Made by a program: the position numbers and the translations under genes. This document shows positions 23,374 through 31,720 of a stretch of DNA of 41,500 bases, one piece after another. This DNA is from CAYJII01 sp964370225. GTDB taxonomy: Bacteria; Bacillota; Clostridia; Oscillospirales; Ruminococcaceae. The notes under the pieces were generated by a model, which saw only the letters and a program-made list of their open reading frames with translations, was not told the DNA's origin and made no database searches. Location: assembly GCA_964370225.1 (NCBI GenBank), contig CAYJII010000020.1, positions 1 to 41,500 on the forward strand, given 5' to 3'. Every line of letters starts with the position of its first letter. Position 1 is the first letter of the stretch.

Positions 23374-25605
23374 TTAGTTTTTCTCAAGCAATTCACTAAA
23401 CTGTTCGTTCGGAATTGGTTTAGAGAAATAGTATCCCTGTGCAATATCGCAGTTTATCGAATTTAAAAATTCTACCTGCTCAATAGTTTCGACTCCTTCG
23501 CACACAGTTTTAATGTTCAGTTTGCTAGCCATGTCGATGATTGTCTCAATTACAAAGTTTCTGCGCTCGATATTTTCAGACTCAAGCAAGCTTCTATCAA
23601 GTTTTATCACATCAAACTCCAAATTCTGTAGTGTTTGGAACGACGAATAACCTGCTCCAAAGTCATCCATAGATAGAGTGAACCCCCTATTATGTAGCTC
23701 GGCAAATAAATTTGCAAACAGCTTTTCATCTTCTAGGATAGCCGTTTCTGTAATCTCAATTTCAATAAGCTTTCTTGGAACACCAATTTCATCAACAATT
23801 TGCGTAACTTCATCAACAAAATTTTCGTTTAACATATGAAGTCTCGAGAAGTTAATCGACACTGGTATCGGCGGAAAACCTTCATCAATGAATCGCTTAA
23901 TAATTTTTGTGGTGTTTCTTAGCATATACTTATCAAGCTCGACTATAAATCCGTCCTGCTCAAATATTGGGATAAAGTCATTAGGGAATATAAAAGTTCC
24001 ATCTGGGCGCTTCCATCTAACTAGCGCCTCCGCCCCACAAACAGACAAATTATCCAGATTATTTTTAGGTTGCAGATATACTACAAATTCTTCGTTTTCA
24101 AGCGCCTCATGCATAATACTACAAATGTAAGTGTTATGTAGGATTTGTGCTTTAATTTTTTCATCAAAGTCAAATACTTCATTGCTTTTTTGGTTTTTAG
24201 CAAAGTTATGTGTCAAGGTTATATTGTCAATAATTTCGTTGATATCTGTAGCCCCAAGCGGGATTTGATATCTACTGTATCTAAATTTAATGTCATACGA
24301 GGCAATAATAGGTATCCGATCTTTAAATATCTTCTCATACTGCTCCCGACGTTTTTTCGTGTTAGTAAAATCTTTATGCGTCCCAAATAATAGGAACTCG
24401 TCCGTCGCTACTCTAGCAAAAACATGACCTTCGCTCGTTTCCAAGCGCCCAAATTCACCCACTAAACCTAGCACTTCATCCCCAACCTCAAAACTAAACA
24501 GCTTATTTATAACATTGAAGTTTATTATATCAAACTTCATTATTACATACTGCGTGTCTGGGTTTTTCTTAAGTGCATATTCCATGTCTATCTTAAGCTT
24601 TTTAAGATTTGGTAGCCCTGTAAGCTCATCATAAAATGCGATTTTCTCTGTAAGCAACCTATGCTTTTTCTCGATTAATCTAAAGCGCACGAACACAATT
24701 ATCGCAATTACTACAAACTCAATAAAAAGTAAAAATGTGTGAATTAGCACATTATTAGCCTCCGAGGCTATAATGTCAGACGGTACTGATACCGCTAAAT
24801 GCCAATCCGAATTTTCAAGTGGCTCAAAAGCGAGTTCTCGTTGCACTCCGTCGATTTCGTATTTTAAGTTGCTTCGTTGCCCCACACTTAATAGTTCATC
24901 TAAACCTTCAGAGGCAATATTATTCTCAAAATCCAATTGACTTAATCTGTCAAAAAAACTCTCTCCATCTTGCACTGTACTATTATCAGTAGCACCGATA
25001 GTTACTCCTTTTGAATCAAAGAGCAAAGCATACCCATTTCCATCGTATGTAGAAACAAGCAAATCATCAAACCTTGATGCTGACAAATTGCCAATAACCA
25101 CGCCTATTCTATTGCCAACCTTATCCGTTATTGAAGTTGCAATCTTAACCTTGCTTCCGTCTTCCTCTTCTGATAAGTCCAAATCGCCTACATAAACATC
25201 ATTTTCTATAATTTCGTAGTAATCGTAAAAATCCGACACATCATATAAAACTCCTGTGGCTGTGTACGCAATTCCGTTGTTCTGCGCAATATAAATATCG
25301 CTAAGCGCACTATTCTCCTCGCAAAAAGCGATAAAATCAGACAATTCTTGTTCATCGAGCTCTACGCTAACGCCAAATCCCATTTCAACAGCTGTATCGC
25401 CAACTTCATTTAATAAGTCAAGCTGGTCATTGATCTCTCGTTCAAAAAAGACATTTTGCTGTGACGCTAACTCGTTCAACGTAGTAACAGTTGCATTATT
25501 AAGTTCAGCGTTTACATTATTCACATATATTGCTACGCTTAAAATTACCGTCAGCAGTAGCATAACAGAAGATATTAAGTTAGAAAGCGTTTTTTTAGTT
25601 TTCAT
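23374..25605 (-). CDS. membrane cyclic-di-GMP phosphodiesterase with degenerate GGDEF and intact EAL domains
   Basis: A 743-residue signalling protein. Two transmembrane spans (about 9-28 and 286-308) flank an extracytoplasmic Cache-like sensor. The GGDEF domain (about 320-470) has VATDEF where GGDEF should be, so it should not make cyclic di-GMP. The EAL domain (about 485-740) keeps every catalytic motif: EALVRWK, SINFS, EITETAILE, DDFGAGYSS, IKLDRSLL, CEGVET and AQGYYFSKP. It is therefore predicted to degrade cyclic di-GMP, with the GGDEF domain perhaps a GTP sensor. It is monocistronic, with its own promoter and terminator, divergent from the gntR-ABC operon. The ATG follows AGGGG. Confidence 0.93.
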   Translation of the reverse strand: MKTKKTLSNLISSVMLLLTVILSVAIYVNNVNAELNNATVTTLNELASQQNVFFEREINDQLDLLNEVGDTAVEMGFGVSVELDEQELSDFIAFCEENSALSDIYIAQNNGIAYTATGVLYDVSDFYDYYEIIENDVYVGDLDLSEEEDGSKVKIATSITDKVGNRIGVVIGNLSASRFDDLLVSTYDGNGYALLFDSKGVTIGATDNSTVQDGESFFDRLSQLDFENNIASEGLDELLSVGQRSNLKYEIDGVQRELAFEPLENSDWHLAVSVPSDIIASEANNVLIHTFLLFIEFVVIAIIVFVRFRLIEKKHRLLTEKIAFYDELTGLPNLKKLKIDMEYALKKNPDTQYVIMKFDIINFNVINKLFSFEVGDEVLGLVGEFGRLETSEGHVFARVATDEFLLFGTHKDFTNTKKRREQYEKIFKDRIPIIASYDIKFRYSRYQIPLGATDINEIIDNITLTHNFAKNQKSNEVFDFDEKIKAQILHNTYICSIMHEALENEEFVVYLQPKNNLDNLSVCGAEALVRWKRPDGTFIFPNDFIPIFEQDGFIVELDKYMLRNTTKIIKRFIDEGFPPIPVSINFSRLHMLNENFVDEVTQIVDEIGVPRKLIEIEITETAILEDEKLFANLFAELHNRGFTLSMDDFGAGYSSFQTLQNLEFDVIKLDRSLLESENIERRNFVIETIIDMASKLNIKTVCEGVETIEQVEFLNSINCDIAQGYYFSKPIPNEQFSELLEKN

Positions 25606-25680
25606 TATGTATTCCCCTAAACGAAAAGTGAAATCTTAGTCGCATAAGTACTGTTTTTTGGTCGCATATATCCATATAAT

Positions 25681-25709
25681 ATTCTAACATTTTTAGCAAA
25701 GTAATTCAA
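25681..25709 (-). promoter_or_regulatory. promoter of the GGDEF/EAL gene
   Basis: On the minus strand TTGAAT (25704-25709), 17-base spacer, TAGAAT (25681-25686). A leader of about 70 bases has two copies of GTCGCATA. No cyclic-di-GMP riboswitch was recognised. Confidence 0.55.
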
Positions 25710-25812
25710 GGCTTGCGAATTATTATTAATAAAATCAAGATTATCACCAAAAATTTGCGCTTATGATTGTCTATCTTGCTTTTTATCTGGCGATTTTTTT
25801 CTGAAAAACCTC

Positions 25813-25863
25813 TTGACAACTGAGCATATTCAGTATATACTGTTTATATTATATATATACAGT
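25813..25863 (+). promoter_or_regulatory. promoter and overlapping palindromic operator of the gntR-ABC operon
   Basis: TTGACA (25813-25818), 17-base spacer, TATACT (25836-25841). The -10 lies inside a perfect 12-base palindrome CAGTATATACTG (25831-25842). Further ACTG/CAGT half-sites sit at 25819-25834 (ACTGA, six bases, TCAGT) and 25839-25863 (ACTGT, fifteen bases, ACAGT). Autoregulation by the encoded GntR protein is the likely purpose. Confidence 0.75.
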
Positions 25864-25877
25864 TAGGTGGCGAGAGT

Positions 25878-26252
25878 ATGAATATCATTGTGAGCAACGC
25901 AAGCTCCCAAGCAATATATGAGCAGATATATAATCAAGTCAAGCTTGCAATTGTATCGAGCGAAATCAACACGGGCGATTTGCTCCCCTCGATACGCAAT
26001 CTTGCAAAGGATTTACGGATTAGCGTTATCACCACAAAAAGAGCCTATGATGAGCTTGAAAAAGACGGGTATATTTACTCCGTTGCAGGAAAAGGTTTTT
26101 ATGTTGCTGAAAAAAATTTGGATTTTATGCGCGAACAATATTTGACGGAAATCGAAGAGCATATGCGAAAAATACTAAGCATTGCGCCAATGTGCAATAT
26201 CACCTCGGAAGAATTAATCGAGATGCTTTTGCTTTTATCTAAGGAGGGCTAA
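25878..26252 (+). CDS. GntR-family transcriptional regulator, YtrA subfamily
   Basis: A 124-residue repressor. Residues 8-75 are the winged helix-turn-helix: IYEQIYNQVKLAIVSSEI, GDLLPSIRNLAKDLRISVITTKRAYDELEKDGYIYSVAGKGFYV. The short C-terminal tail (about 45 residues) without a large ligand domain is the mark of the YtrA subfamily, which usually controls an adjacent ABC transporter. The following ABC ATPase begins two bases after the stop codon, supporting this. Palindromes overlap its promoter. The effector is unknown; in related systems cell-envelope antibiotics or glycopeptides relieve repression. Confidence 0.92.
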   Translation: MNIIVSNASSQAIYEQIYNQVKLAIVSSEINTGDLLPSIRNLAKDLRISVITTKRAYDELEKDGYIYSVAGKGFYVAEKNLDFMREQYLTEIEEHMRKILSIAPMCNITSEELIEMLLLLSKEG

Positions 26253-26254
26253 AA

Positions 26255-27097
26255 ATGGACGCTATTAAAACAAACAATTTAACAAAACATTACAGCGGAT
26301 ATTCACTGGAGGGTTTAAATTTAACCCTACCCAAAGGCACAATTATGGGGCTAGTCGGCGAAAACGGCGCTGGCAAAACCACTACGATTAAACTTCTATT
26401 AGGCGCTATAACCGCTGATGCTGGCAGTGCTTGCGTGCTTGGTATCGATACTAGTGACAAGAGTTTTATTGACACAAAGCAAGACATTGGAGTAGTGCTA
26501 GACGAGGCTCATTTTCCAGATGTTTTGACAGCAGAAAAAATTGAGACAATCATGAAGTATACATATATAAACTGGGATAGCGAGCTTTTTTATTCATATA
26601 CAGACAAGCTAAACCTCCCTATAAACAAGCCACTAGCAGACTTTTCACGTGGTATGAAAATGAAATTTTCACTAGCTGTCGCACTTTCTCATAAAGCAAA
26701 GCTTCTTATTTTAGACGAGCCTACAAGCGGTCTTGACCCTTTTGTAAGAGAAAGCATACTTGATATTTTAAACGAGTTCACACGGGATGAAGAAAATAGC
26801 ATACTCATTTCCTCACATATCGTTAGCGATTTGGAAAAAATCTGTGATTACATCGCATTTATACAGCAAGGAAAGCTCACGATTTGCGAGGAAAAAGATA
26901 TATTGCTTGAGAAATACGCTATCGTAAAACTTAGCGAAAAGCAAGCGCTACAGGTAGCAAATGATACATATATTCGCAAGATGAAAACTCATTTTGGCTA
27001 CACCTTACTCATGGAGAAAAGCAAAGTTCCCGTAGAGGTTACACCTGAGATTTCATCGCTTGAGGATATCATCTTATTGCTGTCGAGAAAAAATTAA
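26255..27097 (+). CDS. ABC transporter ATPase, YtrB-like
   Basis: A 280-residue ABC ATPase. Walker A is GENGAGKTT (about 33-41), the signature is the degenerate FSRGM (in LADFSRGMKMKFSLAV) rather than LSGGQ, Walker B is LLILDEPTSGLD, and the switch His is in ISSHI. The FSRGM form is common in YtrB-type and other ABC-2 exporters. A C-terminal extension of about 80 residues follows. Its SD (AGGAGGG) overlaps the end of gntR. A dedicated permease gene follows after 58 bases. Likely an exporter or envelope-stress module rather than an importer: no binding protein is present. Confidence 0.92.
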   Translation: MDAIKTNNLTKHYSGYSLEGLNLTLPKGTIMGLVGENGAGKTTTIKLLLGAITADAGSACVLGIDTSDKSFIDTKQDIGVVLDEAHFPDVLTAEKIETIMKYTYINWDSELFYSYTDKLNLPINKPLADFSRGMKMKFSLAVALSHKAKLLILDEPTSGLDPFVRESILDILNEFTRDEENSILISSHIVSDLEKICDYIAFIQQGKLTICEEKDILLEKYAIVKLSEKQALQVANDTYIRKMKTHFGYTLLMEKSKVPVEVTPEISSLEDIILLLSRKN

Positions 27098-27124
27098 CAC
27101 TGATTTCGTAACACTACATATTGT

Positions 27125-27148
27125 CGCCGACACAACGGCAGAACGGAG
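27125..27148 (+). repeat. hairpin-SD element, copy 2
   Basis: GCCG (27126-27129 region) and CGGC form a short hairpin followed by AGAACGGAG, the SD of the permease gene. It aligns with 14709-14733 over its whole length with about three differences. Confidence 0.6.
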
Positions 27149-27155
27149 CATTACA

Positions 27156-27764
27156 ATGAAAGCATTACTATACAAAGACCTACAAGTTATAAATAAAAAA
27201 TTATGGTTTTTCGCAGTATTGATACCTATAATGACCGCAGCGGGTGGCACGATGACTGTCTTAGGTTTTTTTTACTGCATACTACTTTCGCAAAATTCAA
27301 TTTACTATGATGAACAATCTAAGTGGAGCCAGCTTGCCGAGGTACTACCTTACAAGAAAAAAGACATTGTTCTCGAAAAATTCGTACTTAGTTACATTTT
27401 TCTTCTTTGTGGCACGGTTCTTATTTTCATAGGGCAAACTGCATTTGCATTCATCTTAAATAGAGGCAACTTCATCGCACTAGAGCCATCCACCTATATC
27501 ATCGGAGCGTCATTTTCTCTAATTTATGTGGCAGTCAACACCCCTATTCTCTTGATATACGGGTTTGCAAAAGCTAGGCTTATCACTGTGGTACTTGGCG
27601 TGATTACTGCAATGGGATTTTATTCTCTAATTTCACTCGATTCACTAAGTTTTCTGAGCACAGCTGCTCAAAGCACATTTCAAACTGTTCTTTTGCCAAT
27701 AATAGCCATTGTTGCAAATATTATTACAATCAACTTAACCATCTTCGTAAAAAGTCGCAAATAA
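27156..27764 (+). CDS. ABC-2 type transporter permease
   Basis: A 202-residue membrane protein with about six spans. The opening MKALLYKDLQVINKKLWFF matches the LLxKDL start typical of the ABC-2 permease group (PF13346-like, from memory). I place the start at 27156, after CGGAG; an open frame reaching back to 27060 overlaps the ATPase gene and has no SD. It pairs with the ATPase upstream to form the transporter. The internal motif YYDEQSKWSQLAEVLPYKKKDIVLEKF is the typical cytoplasmic loop that contacts the ATPase. No terminator is clear downstream, only a weak six-base hairpin at the gene end. Confidence 0.85.
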   Translation: MKALLYKDLQVINKKLWFFAVLIPIMTAAGGTMTVLGFFYCILLSQNSIYYDEQSKWSQLAEVLPYKKKDIVLEKFVLSYIFLLCGTVLIFIGQTAFAFILNRGNFIALEPSTYIIGASFSLIYVAVNTPILLIYGFAKARLITVVLGVITAMGFYSLISLDSLSFLSTAAQSTFQTVLLPIIAIVANIITINLTIFVKSRK

Positions 27765-27932
27765 GAAAAAGATTTTTCCATATCAGACAAATAAGTGCAA
27801 ATATATTTGTCAATAATTAGGTTACATATTTTCTATTAAATTCTTTACCCTCAACTTCACAAAAAATTCATAAAAAATTGTTGTTTTGTATACATTTCTA
27901 TGTTAGCATGAATTACAGAACGGAGGTTGAGA

Positions 27933-28475
27933 ATGGAACCACAGGCAATCGAAAAGATTTTAATCGAAAGTGAAGAACATTCCGACAATATAGTTGATCT
28001 CAAAAAAGAATTTTACGAAGTTATAAAACCAATAGCTACACATAAAGACGTTATTGCGATGAAAAATATCGCACAACATTCCCAGGATAATAACAGATAC
28101 GACCACTCAATGTATGTTGCATATATATCATTTCTTATTTGTCGCAAATTAGGTTTAGATGCACACGCAGCCGCAAGAGGGGGGCTGTTGCACGATTTTG
28201 AATTTATAAGTGCAATCCCTACTAGGCCGCACCCGGTTAAATTATTATTTACACATCCAAAAAAAGCAGTTAATTATGCGACATCAATTTTCAGTTTATC
28301 AAATATTGAAGTTGATATCATCAAAACGCATATGTGGCCGATGACCATTTGGGCTACTCCCAAATACACCGAGTCATTTATCGTTAGCTGTGTCGATAAA
28401 TATTGCGCTACGATTGAGTTTGCAGGGCAATTTGATAAAACTAAATCCGCAAGAGTAATCGAAGCATTTGCTTAA
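27933..28475 (+). CDS. HD-domain phosphohydrolase
   Basis: A 180-residue HD-superfamily metal-dependent phosphohydrolase. Metal ligands are visible: His in RYDHSMYVA (about 50), HD in GGLLHDF (about 88-89), His in IKTHMWPMT (about 131), and Asp in SCVDKYCA. The segments FTHPKKAVNYA and ThMWPMTI are typical of a small Firmicutes HD family, usually annotated only as HD domain-containing. The substrate is unknown, possibly a nucleotide. The ATG at 27933 follows GGAGG by seven bases. The preceding 168-base gap has no gene and only a poor promoter candidate. Confidence 0.85.
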   Translation: MEPQAIEKILIESEEHSDNIVDLKKEFYEVIKPIATHKDVIAMKNIAQHSQDNNRYDHSMYVAYISFLICRKLGLDAHAAARGGLLHDFEFISAIPTRPHPVKLLFTHPKKAVNYATSIFSLSNIEVDIIKTHMWPMTIWATPKYTESFIVSCVDKYCATIEFAGQFDKTKSARVIEAFA

Positions 28476-28493
28476 ATTCACTGTCGAAAATTT

Positions 28494-28527
28494 AAAACCG
28501 ATTGTACAAAAGTACAATCGGTTTTTT
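28494..28527. terminator. strong intrinsic terminator between convergent HD and NUDIX genes
   Basis: Perfect 14-base arms AAAACCGATTGTAC (28494-28507) and GTACAATCGGTTTT (28512-28525), loop AAAA, T-run after. The A-run on the other side allows bidirectional use. Confidence 0.88.
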
Positions 28528-28567
28528 CTTGCATATTTTTCTTAACCAAGGAAATCCATAAGCTAGC

Positions 28568-28972
28568 TTATTTAATCACAGCTTTTGCTTTTGCAATAAG
28601 CTGTTTGTCGTTTTCATAGCTCAACAAATCGTTAACCCTGTTAATTTCCACCCATTTAATCTGAGCAACTTCTTCTTCCTGTGGTGAATAATCAAAGTTT
28701 TTTGCAACTGCCAAAAAATACACTACATCTTTTTTTATATCCTTTTTAGGGGAATATGAAACCACATTCCTAAAAGATGTATCCAAAATCACACTGATAC
28801 CTGTTTCCTCCAAAATTTCTCTTGTAGCAGTCTCAATCTCAGTCTCATCGCCCTCAACATGCCCTTTAGGAAACGACCAGTGCCCGCCATTCGAATGCTT
28901 GATAAGCAAAATTTCGGTGTTGCCATGATATTTTCTGTAAACTATCGCGCCACAGGATTTTTCGTACTTCAT
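28568..28972 (-). CDS. NUDIX hydrolase, asymmetric Ap4A-hydrolase-like
   Basis: A 134-residue NUDIX enzyme. The Nudix box GHVEGDETEIETATREILEE (with TGI following) fits Gx5Ex7REUxEExGU exactly, with the catalytic Glu pair near residues 54-55. The N-terminal EKSCGAIVYRKYHGNTEILLIKHSNGGHWSFPKGH is typical of bis(5'-nucleosyl)-tetraphosphatases, which remove Ap4A. Length is normal. The ATG follows GAGGA. It has its own modest promoter and converges on the HD gene. Confidence 0.9.
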   Translation of the reverse strand: MKYEKSCGAIVYRKYHGNTEILLIKHSNGGHWSFPKGHVEGDETEIETATREILEETGISVILDTSFRNVVSYSPKKDIKKDVVYFLAVAKNFDYSPQEEEVAQIKWVEINRVNDLLSYENDKQLIAKAKAVIK

Positions 28973-29019
28973 GCAAAAATCCTCTTTCTTTCTGTAAAAT
29001 AAACATAGTATAATATTCT

Positions 29020-29048
29020 ATTTTATCATAAAAACATAAAAATGTCTA
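29020..29048 (-). promoter_or_regulatory. possible promoter of the NUDIX gene
   Basis: On the minus strand TAGACA (29043-29048), 17-base spacer, TAAAAT (29020-29025). Confidence 0.5.
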
Positions 29049-29118
29049 AATTTTCTGCATGTTTTTTGTGTAAAATCTCGTACATATTTTACTGGTGTTT
29101 TTGTGCAATTTGCTATAT

Positions 29119-30525
29119 CTATTCTGTAAACTTAAGTTTGCGCCCCTCTAACTTGTTTTTTGCAAACTCATCTTTGTTACTCTGTCTGCTTCTAGCAATA
29201 CCCAATGCCTGTGATGGCACATCTTTTGTGATGGTGGATCCAGCAGCAGTATATGCTCCTTTTCCGATTTTGACAGGCGCAACTAAATTTGTGTTGCATC
29301 CAATGAAAGCTTCGTCTTCTATCACGCAACGATTTTTGTTGATACCATCATAGTTAACCGTTACCACACCACAACCGAAGTTAACATTGCGCCCAACATC
29401 GCTATCCCCGATATATGTCAGATGCGAAATTGATGTTCCCTCGCCCACGACCGAGTTTTTCACTTCAACGAAGTCGCCAATGTGTACATATGGTTTTATA
29501 TGCGAGTTCGGACGAATATGTGCAAAAGGACCGATGTCAGCGTGATTTTCTACTATAGAGGAGTAGCATTGTACCGCATTCAGCTTCACGAAATCGCCAA
29601 TTTGAGAATTCTCAATTAATGTGTTCGGACCAATTGTGCATCCCTCGCCAATTTTTACTCCCTGTTTTATCACCGTACCCGGGTAAATGGTAGTATCCGC
29701 ACCGATTACAGCATCTTCGCTTATCACAACACCATCCGTGCTGATGAACTCGACACCATTATCCATATGTTTTAGTATAACCTCATTATTAAGTTTATTT
29801 GTGAGCATTAACGAGTCTTTTCGTGAGTTTGTACCCAGCACTACGTCTGAATTTGTGCAAATAAATCCTCCGATATTCTCGCTTGCTAAAATTTTAACCG
29901 TATCTGTTAAATAATACTCACCCTGTGCATTGTTCGTATCAAGCTTTGATAATGACTGACTTAGTTTTTGCGCATTAAACCAATACGCACCCGAGTTTAT
30001 TTCCTTGATTTTTGCTTGATTAACATCACAGTCTTTTTGTTCAACTATGCCCAAAACTTTCTCGCCATCACGGATAATTCTACCATAGCCCGTGGAATTT
30101 TCTATCTCAGCTGTGATAATAGTGACAGCATTATTTTGCTCAATATGCATATCAAGCGCATCATTAAGCGTTGTCGCGTCGATAAAAGGTGCATCTCCAC
30201 TTAACACTGTGATGTATGCGTTTTCATTCGCATTAATGAATTCTTCTGCGCACATAACTGCGTGTCCAGTACCTTTTTGCTCAGCTTGGTATGCTGTTGT
30301 AATCTCAAAATCGGGATGTTTTTGCTTCACCGTTTCTAGATATTCGCATACAAGCTCACTTTTGTAACCTGTGACTACACAAATGGATTTGATGCCTGCT
30401 TTGATACAGTTTTCAACCACATAGCCAAGAAGCGGTTGAAAGAGCACTTTGCTTAGCACCTTTGGATGCGCTGATTTCATTCTTGTCCCTTTTCCACCTG
30501 CTAATATTATTGCCGCTTTGTTCAT
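29119..30525 (-). CDS. glmU: bifunctional UDP-GlcNAc pyrophosphorylase / GlcN-1-P acetyltransferase GlmU
   Basis: A 468-residue cytoplasmic enzyme that makes UDP-N-acetylglucosamine, the first precursor of peptidoglycan. The N-terminal uridyltransferase domain (about 1-230) begins with ILAGGKGTRMKS and contains QKGTGHAV and LSGDAPF. The C-terminal domain (about 250-468) is a left-handed beta-helix of hexapeptide repeats, with LTYIGDSDVGRNVNFGCG, followed by TVNYDG and FIGCNTNLVAPVKIG carrying the acetyltransferase site. Length fits the family. The start is the ATG at 30525 with GGAG eight bases upstream, rather than the in-frame GTG at 30534. The usual downstream prs gene is not present. Confidence 0.97.
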   Translation of the reverse strand: MNKAAIILAGGKGTRMKSAHPKVLSKVLFQPLLGYVVENCIKAGIKSICVVTGYKSELVCEYLETVKQKHPDFEITTAYQAEQKGTGHAVMCAEEFINANENAYITVLSGDAPFIDATTLNDALDMHIEQNNAVTIITAEIENSTGYGRIIRDGEKVLGIVEQKDCDVNQAKIKEINSGAYWFNAQKLSQSLSKLDTNNAQGEYYLTDTVKILASENIGGFICTNSDVVLGTNSRKDSLMLTNKLNNEVILKHMDNGVEFISTDGVVISEDAVIGADTTIYPGTVIKQGVKIGEGCTIGPNTLIENSQIGDFVKLNAVQCYSSIVENHADIGPFAHIRPNSHIKPYVHIGDFVEVKNSVVGEGTSISHLTYIGDSDVGRNVNFGCGVVTVNYDGINKNRCVIEDEAFIGCNTNLVAPVKIGKGAYTAAGSTITKDVPSQALGIARSRQSNKDEFAKNKLEGRKLKFTE

Positions 30526-30581
30526 AGTAAACACTCCGTTCTAATTTATTGTCTTATATAATGAATCTTTTTAAATAGCTA

Positions 30582-30613
30582 TGAGGATAATCCCCCAATA
30601 AGAATTATCCTCA
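30582..30613 (-). terminator. hairpin, probable terminator of the 30621 gene
   Basis: Ten-base perfect arms TGAGGATAAT (30582-30591) and ATTATCCTCA (30604-30613). On the minus strand the T-run is weak and displaced, so termination may be partial, letting transcription reach glmU. Confidence 0.5.
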
Positions 30614-30620
30614 AATATTA

Positions 30621-31457
30621 TTATTTAAAATTGATGATGTCTTCAACCAATCCTATTTGGTCTTCAAATCTCTCTAAAACTGCTTCTTCATCTTCTGTAT
30701 AGACGCCCTCAGGGTCTCTAATAACAAGATATAAATTATTGTCTAATAGCATTTCAGAAAATCCAGGTGTCTCGTTTAAAAGAAATTTATCGCCATCCAC
30801 ATTTGGGTCATCGCTTAATTGTGATAAGTCATAAAGCTCGATTTCCTGTGATTTCATGAATGCGTAAGTATAGTCATCCACCACAAAAATATAATTTAGC
30901 CCATCACTTATCGCTCCAGAAAATCGCACTTGTCCTGCCATTACATATGAAGGGTCTGCAGATTCATCGCCAGTTAATAGCGCCGATTGCAACATAAAGT
31001 TAACTTCGCCATCGCCATTTACGTCATCGAGCAGTGGCATTAAAGCTTCTTCTGCTTTGCTTAAATAGTCCGGCATATAATTAATCTCGCTCAATAACAT
31101 AATATCATAATCATACTCTGGTTTTGTCACCATATCGTAAACAAAAAACGTCACAAGCGCAACCACAAAAACTGTAATCCATGTCACAAATTTATAGTGA
31201 TACCAGTAGTTTGCCCATTTCCCTTTAAAAGTAGTCGGCTTGACTTGCACAGCTGTTGAGTGGAGCTGGGTATATATCGCCTCTTTGTCCTCTTTCCCTT
31301 CTTGCTCCTTGACCTGTTGCATCTTCTTCTTAATCATTACATCTCTACGTTTTTTATAGTTTTCTCTCTCAAACTCTGTCATTTGCGAATATGGTTTCCG
31401 CTTCGGTGTAGAGTCCTCTTCTGCATTTTTGTTAATATTTTGTTTGTCTTCTGACAC
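30621..31457 (-). CDS. single-span membrane protein of unknown function
   Basis: A 278-residue protein. The cytoplasmic N-terminus (1-85) is highly charged, with KRKPYSQMTEFERENYKKRR and a Lys/Gln/Glu helix. YWYHYKFVTWITVFVVALVTFFVYDMV (about 84-110) leads into one transmembrane span, and the remainder (about 165 residues) is outside. The external part contains DVNGDGEVN, a good match to an EF-hand or dockerin-type calcium loop. I recall similar YWYHYK proteins in many Clostridia, all hypothetical. The start is GTG at 31457 with AAGGAAG eight bases upstream; no better ATG exists nearby. Located upstream of glmU in the same direction. Confidence 0.75.
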   Translation of the reverse strand: MSEDKQNINKNAEEDSTPKRKPYSQMTEFERENYKKRRDVMIKKKMQQVKEQEGKEDKEAIYTQLHSTAVQVKPTTFKGKWANYWYHYKFVTWITVFVVALVTFFVYDMVTKPEYDYDIMLLSEINYMPDYLSKAEEALMPLLDDVNGDGEVNFMLQSALLTGDESADPSYVMAGQVRFSGAISDGLNYIFVVDDYTYAFMKSQEIELYDLSQLSDDPNVDGDKFLLNETPGFSEMLLDNNLYLVIRDPEGVYTEDEEAVLERFEDQIGLVEDIINFK

Positions 31458-31525
31458 AATTTACACTTCCTTTAATTGTCATTGGTTGTTTTTATTATTG
31501 CTTGTTAGATATCTTAACATAAATT

Positions 31526-31553
31526 TTTATATAATCTAATATGATTTTGTTAA
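31526..31553 (-). promoter_or_regulatory. possible promoter of the 30621 gene
   Basis: On the minus strand TTAACA (31548-31553), 16-base spacer, TATAAA (31526-31531). Confidence 0.45.
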
Positions 31554-31603
31554 TTTTTATAATTATTTAAATCACATATTATAAGAAATTACTGTGTAAT
31601 TTA

Positions 31604-31632
31604 TTGCATTAAGCCCTGATATATTATATAAT
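31604..31632 (+). promoter_or_regulatory. sigma-A-type promoter of the sulfatase gene
   Basis: TTGCAT (31604-31609), 17-base spacer, TATAAT (31627-31632), about 80 bases ahead of the coding start. Confidence 0.65.
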
Positions 31633-31720
31633 ATTAAACAATAAATTGCAATCCTTTCCCCTTTAAATCACCACTTTTCTGAGAAGCTATTAAAAAAACA
31701 AAATATAAGGAGAAATTTTT

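Noticed and set aside
25610..25680. Cyclic-di-GMP riboswitch in the leader of the GGDEF/EAL gene
   Set aside because: The expected conserved core and tetraloop-receptor sequences are absent.
27060..27155. N-terminal extension of the ABC permease overlapping the ATPase gene
   Set aside because: No SD, sequence unlike permeases, and CGGAG precedes the ATG at 27156.
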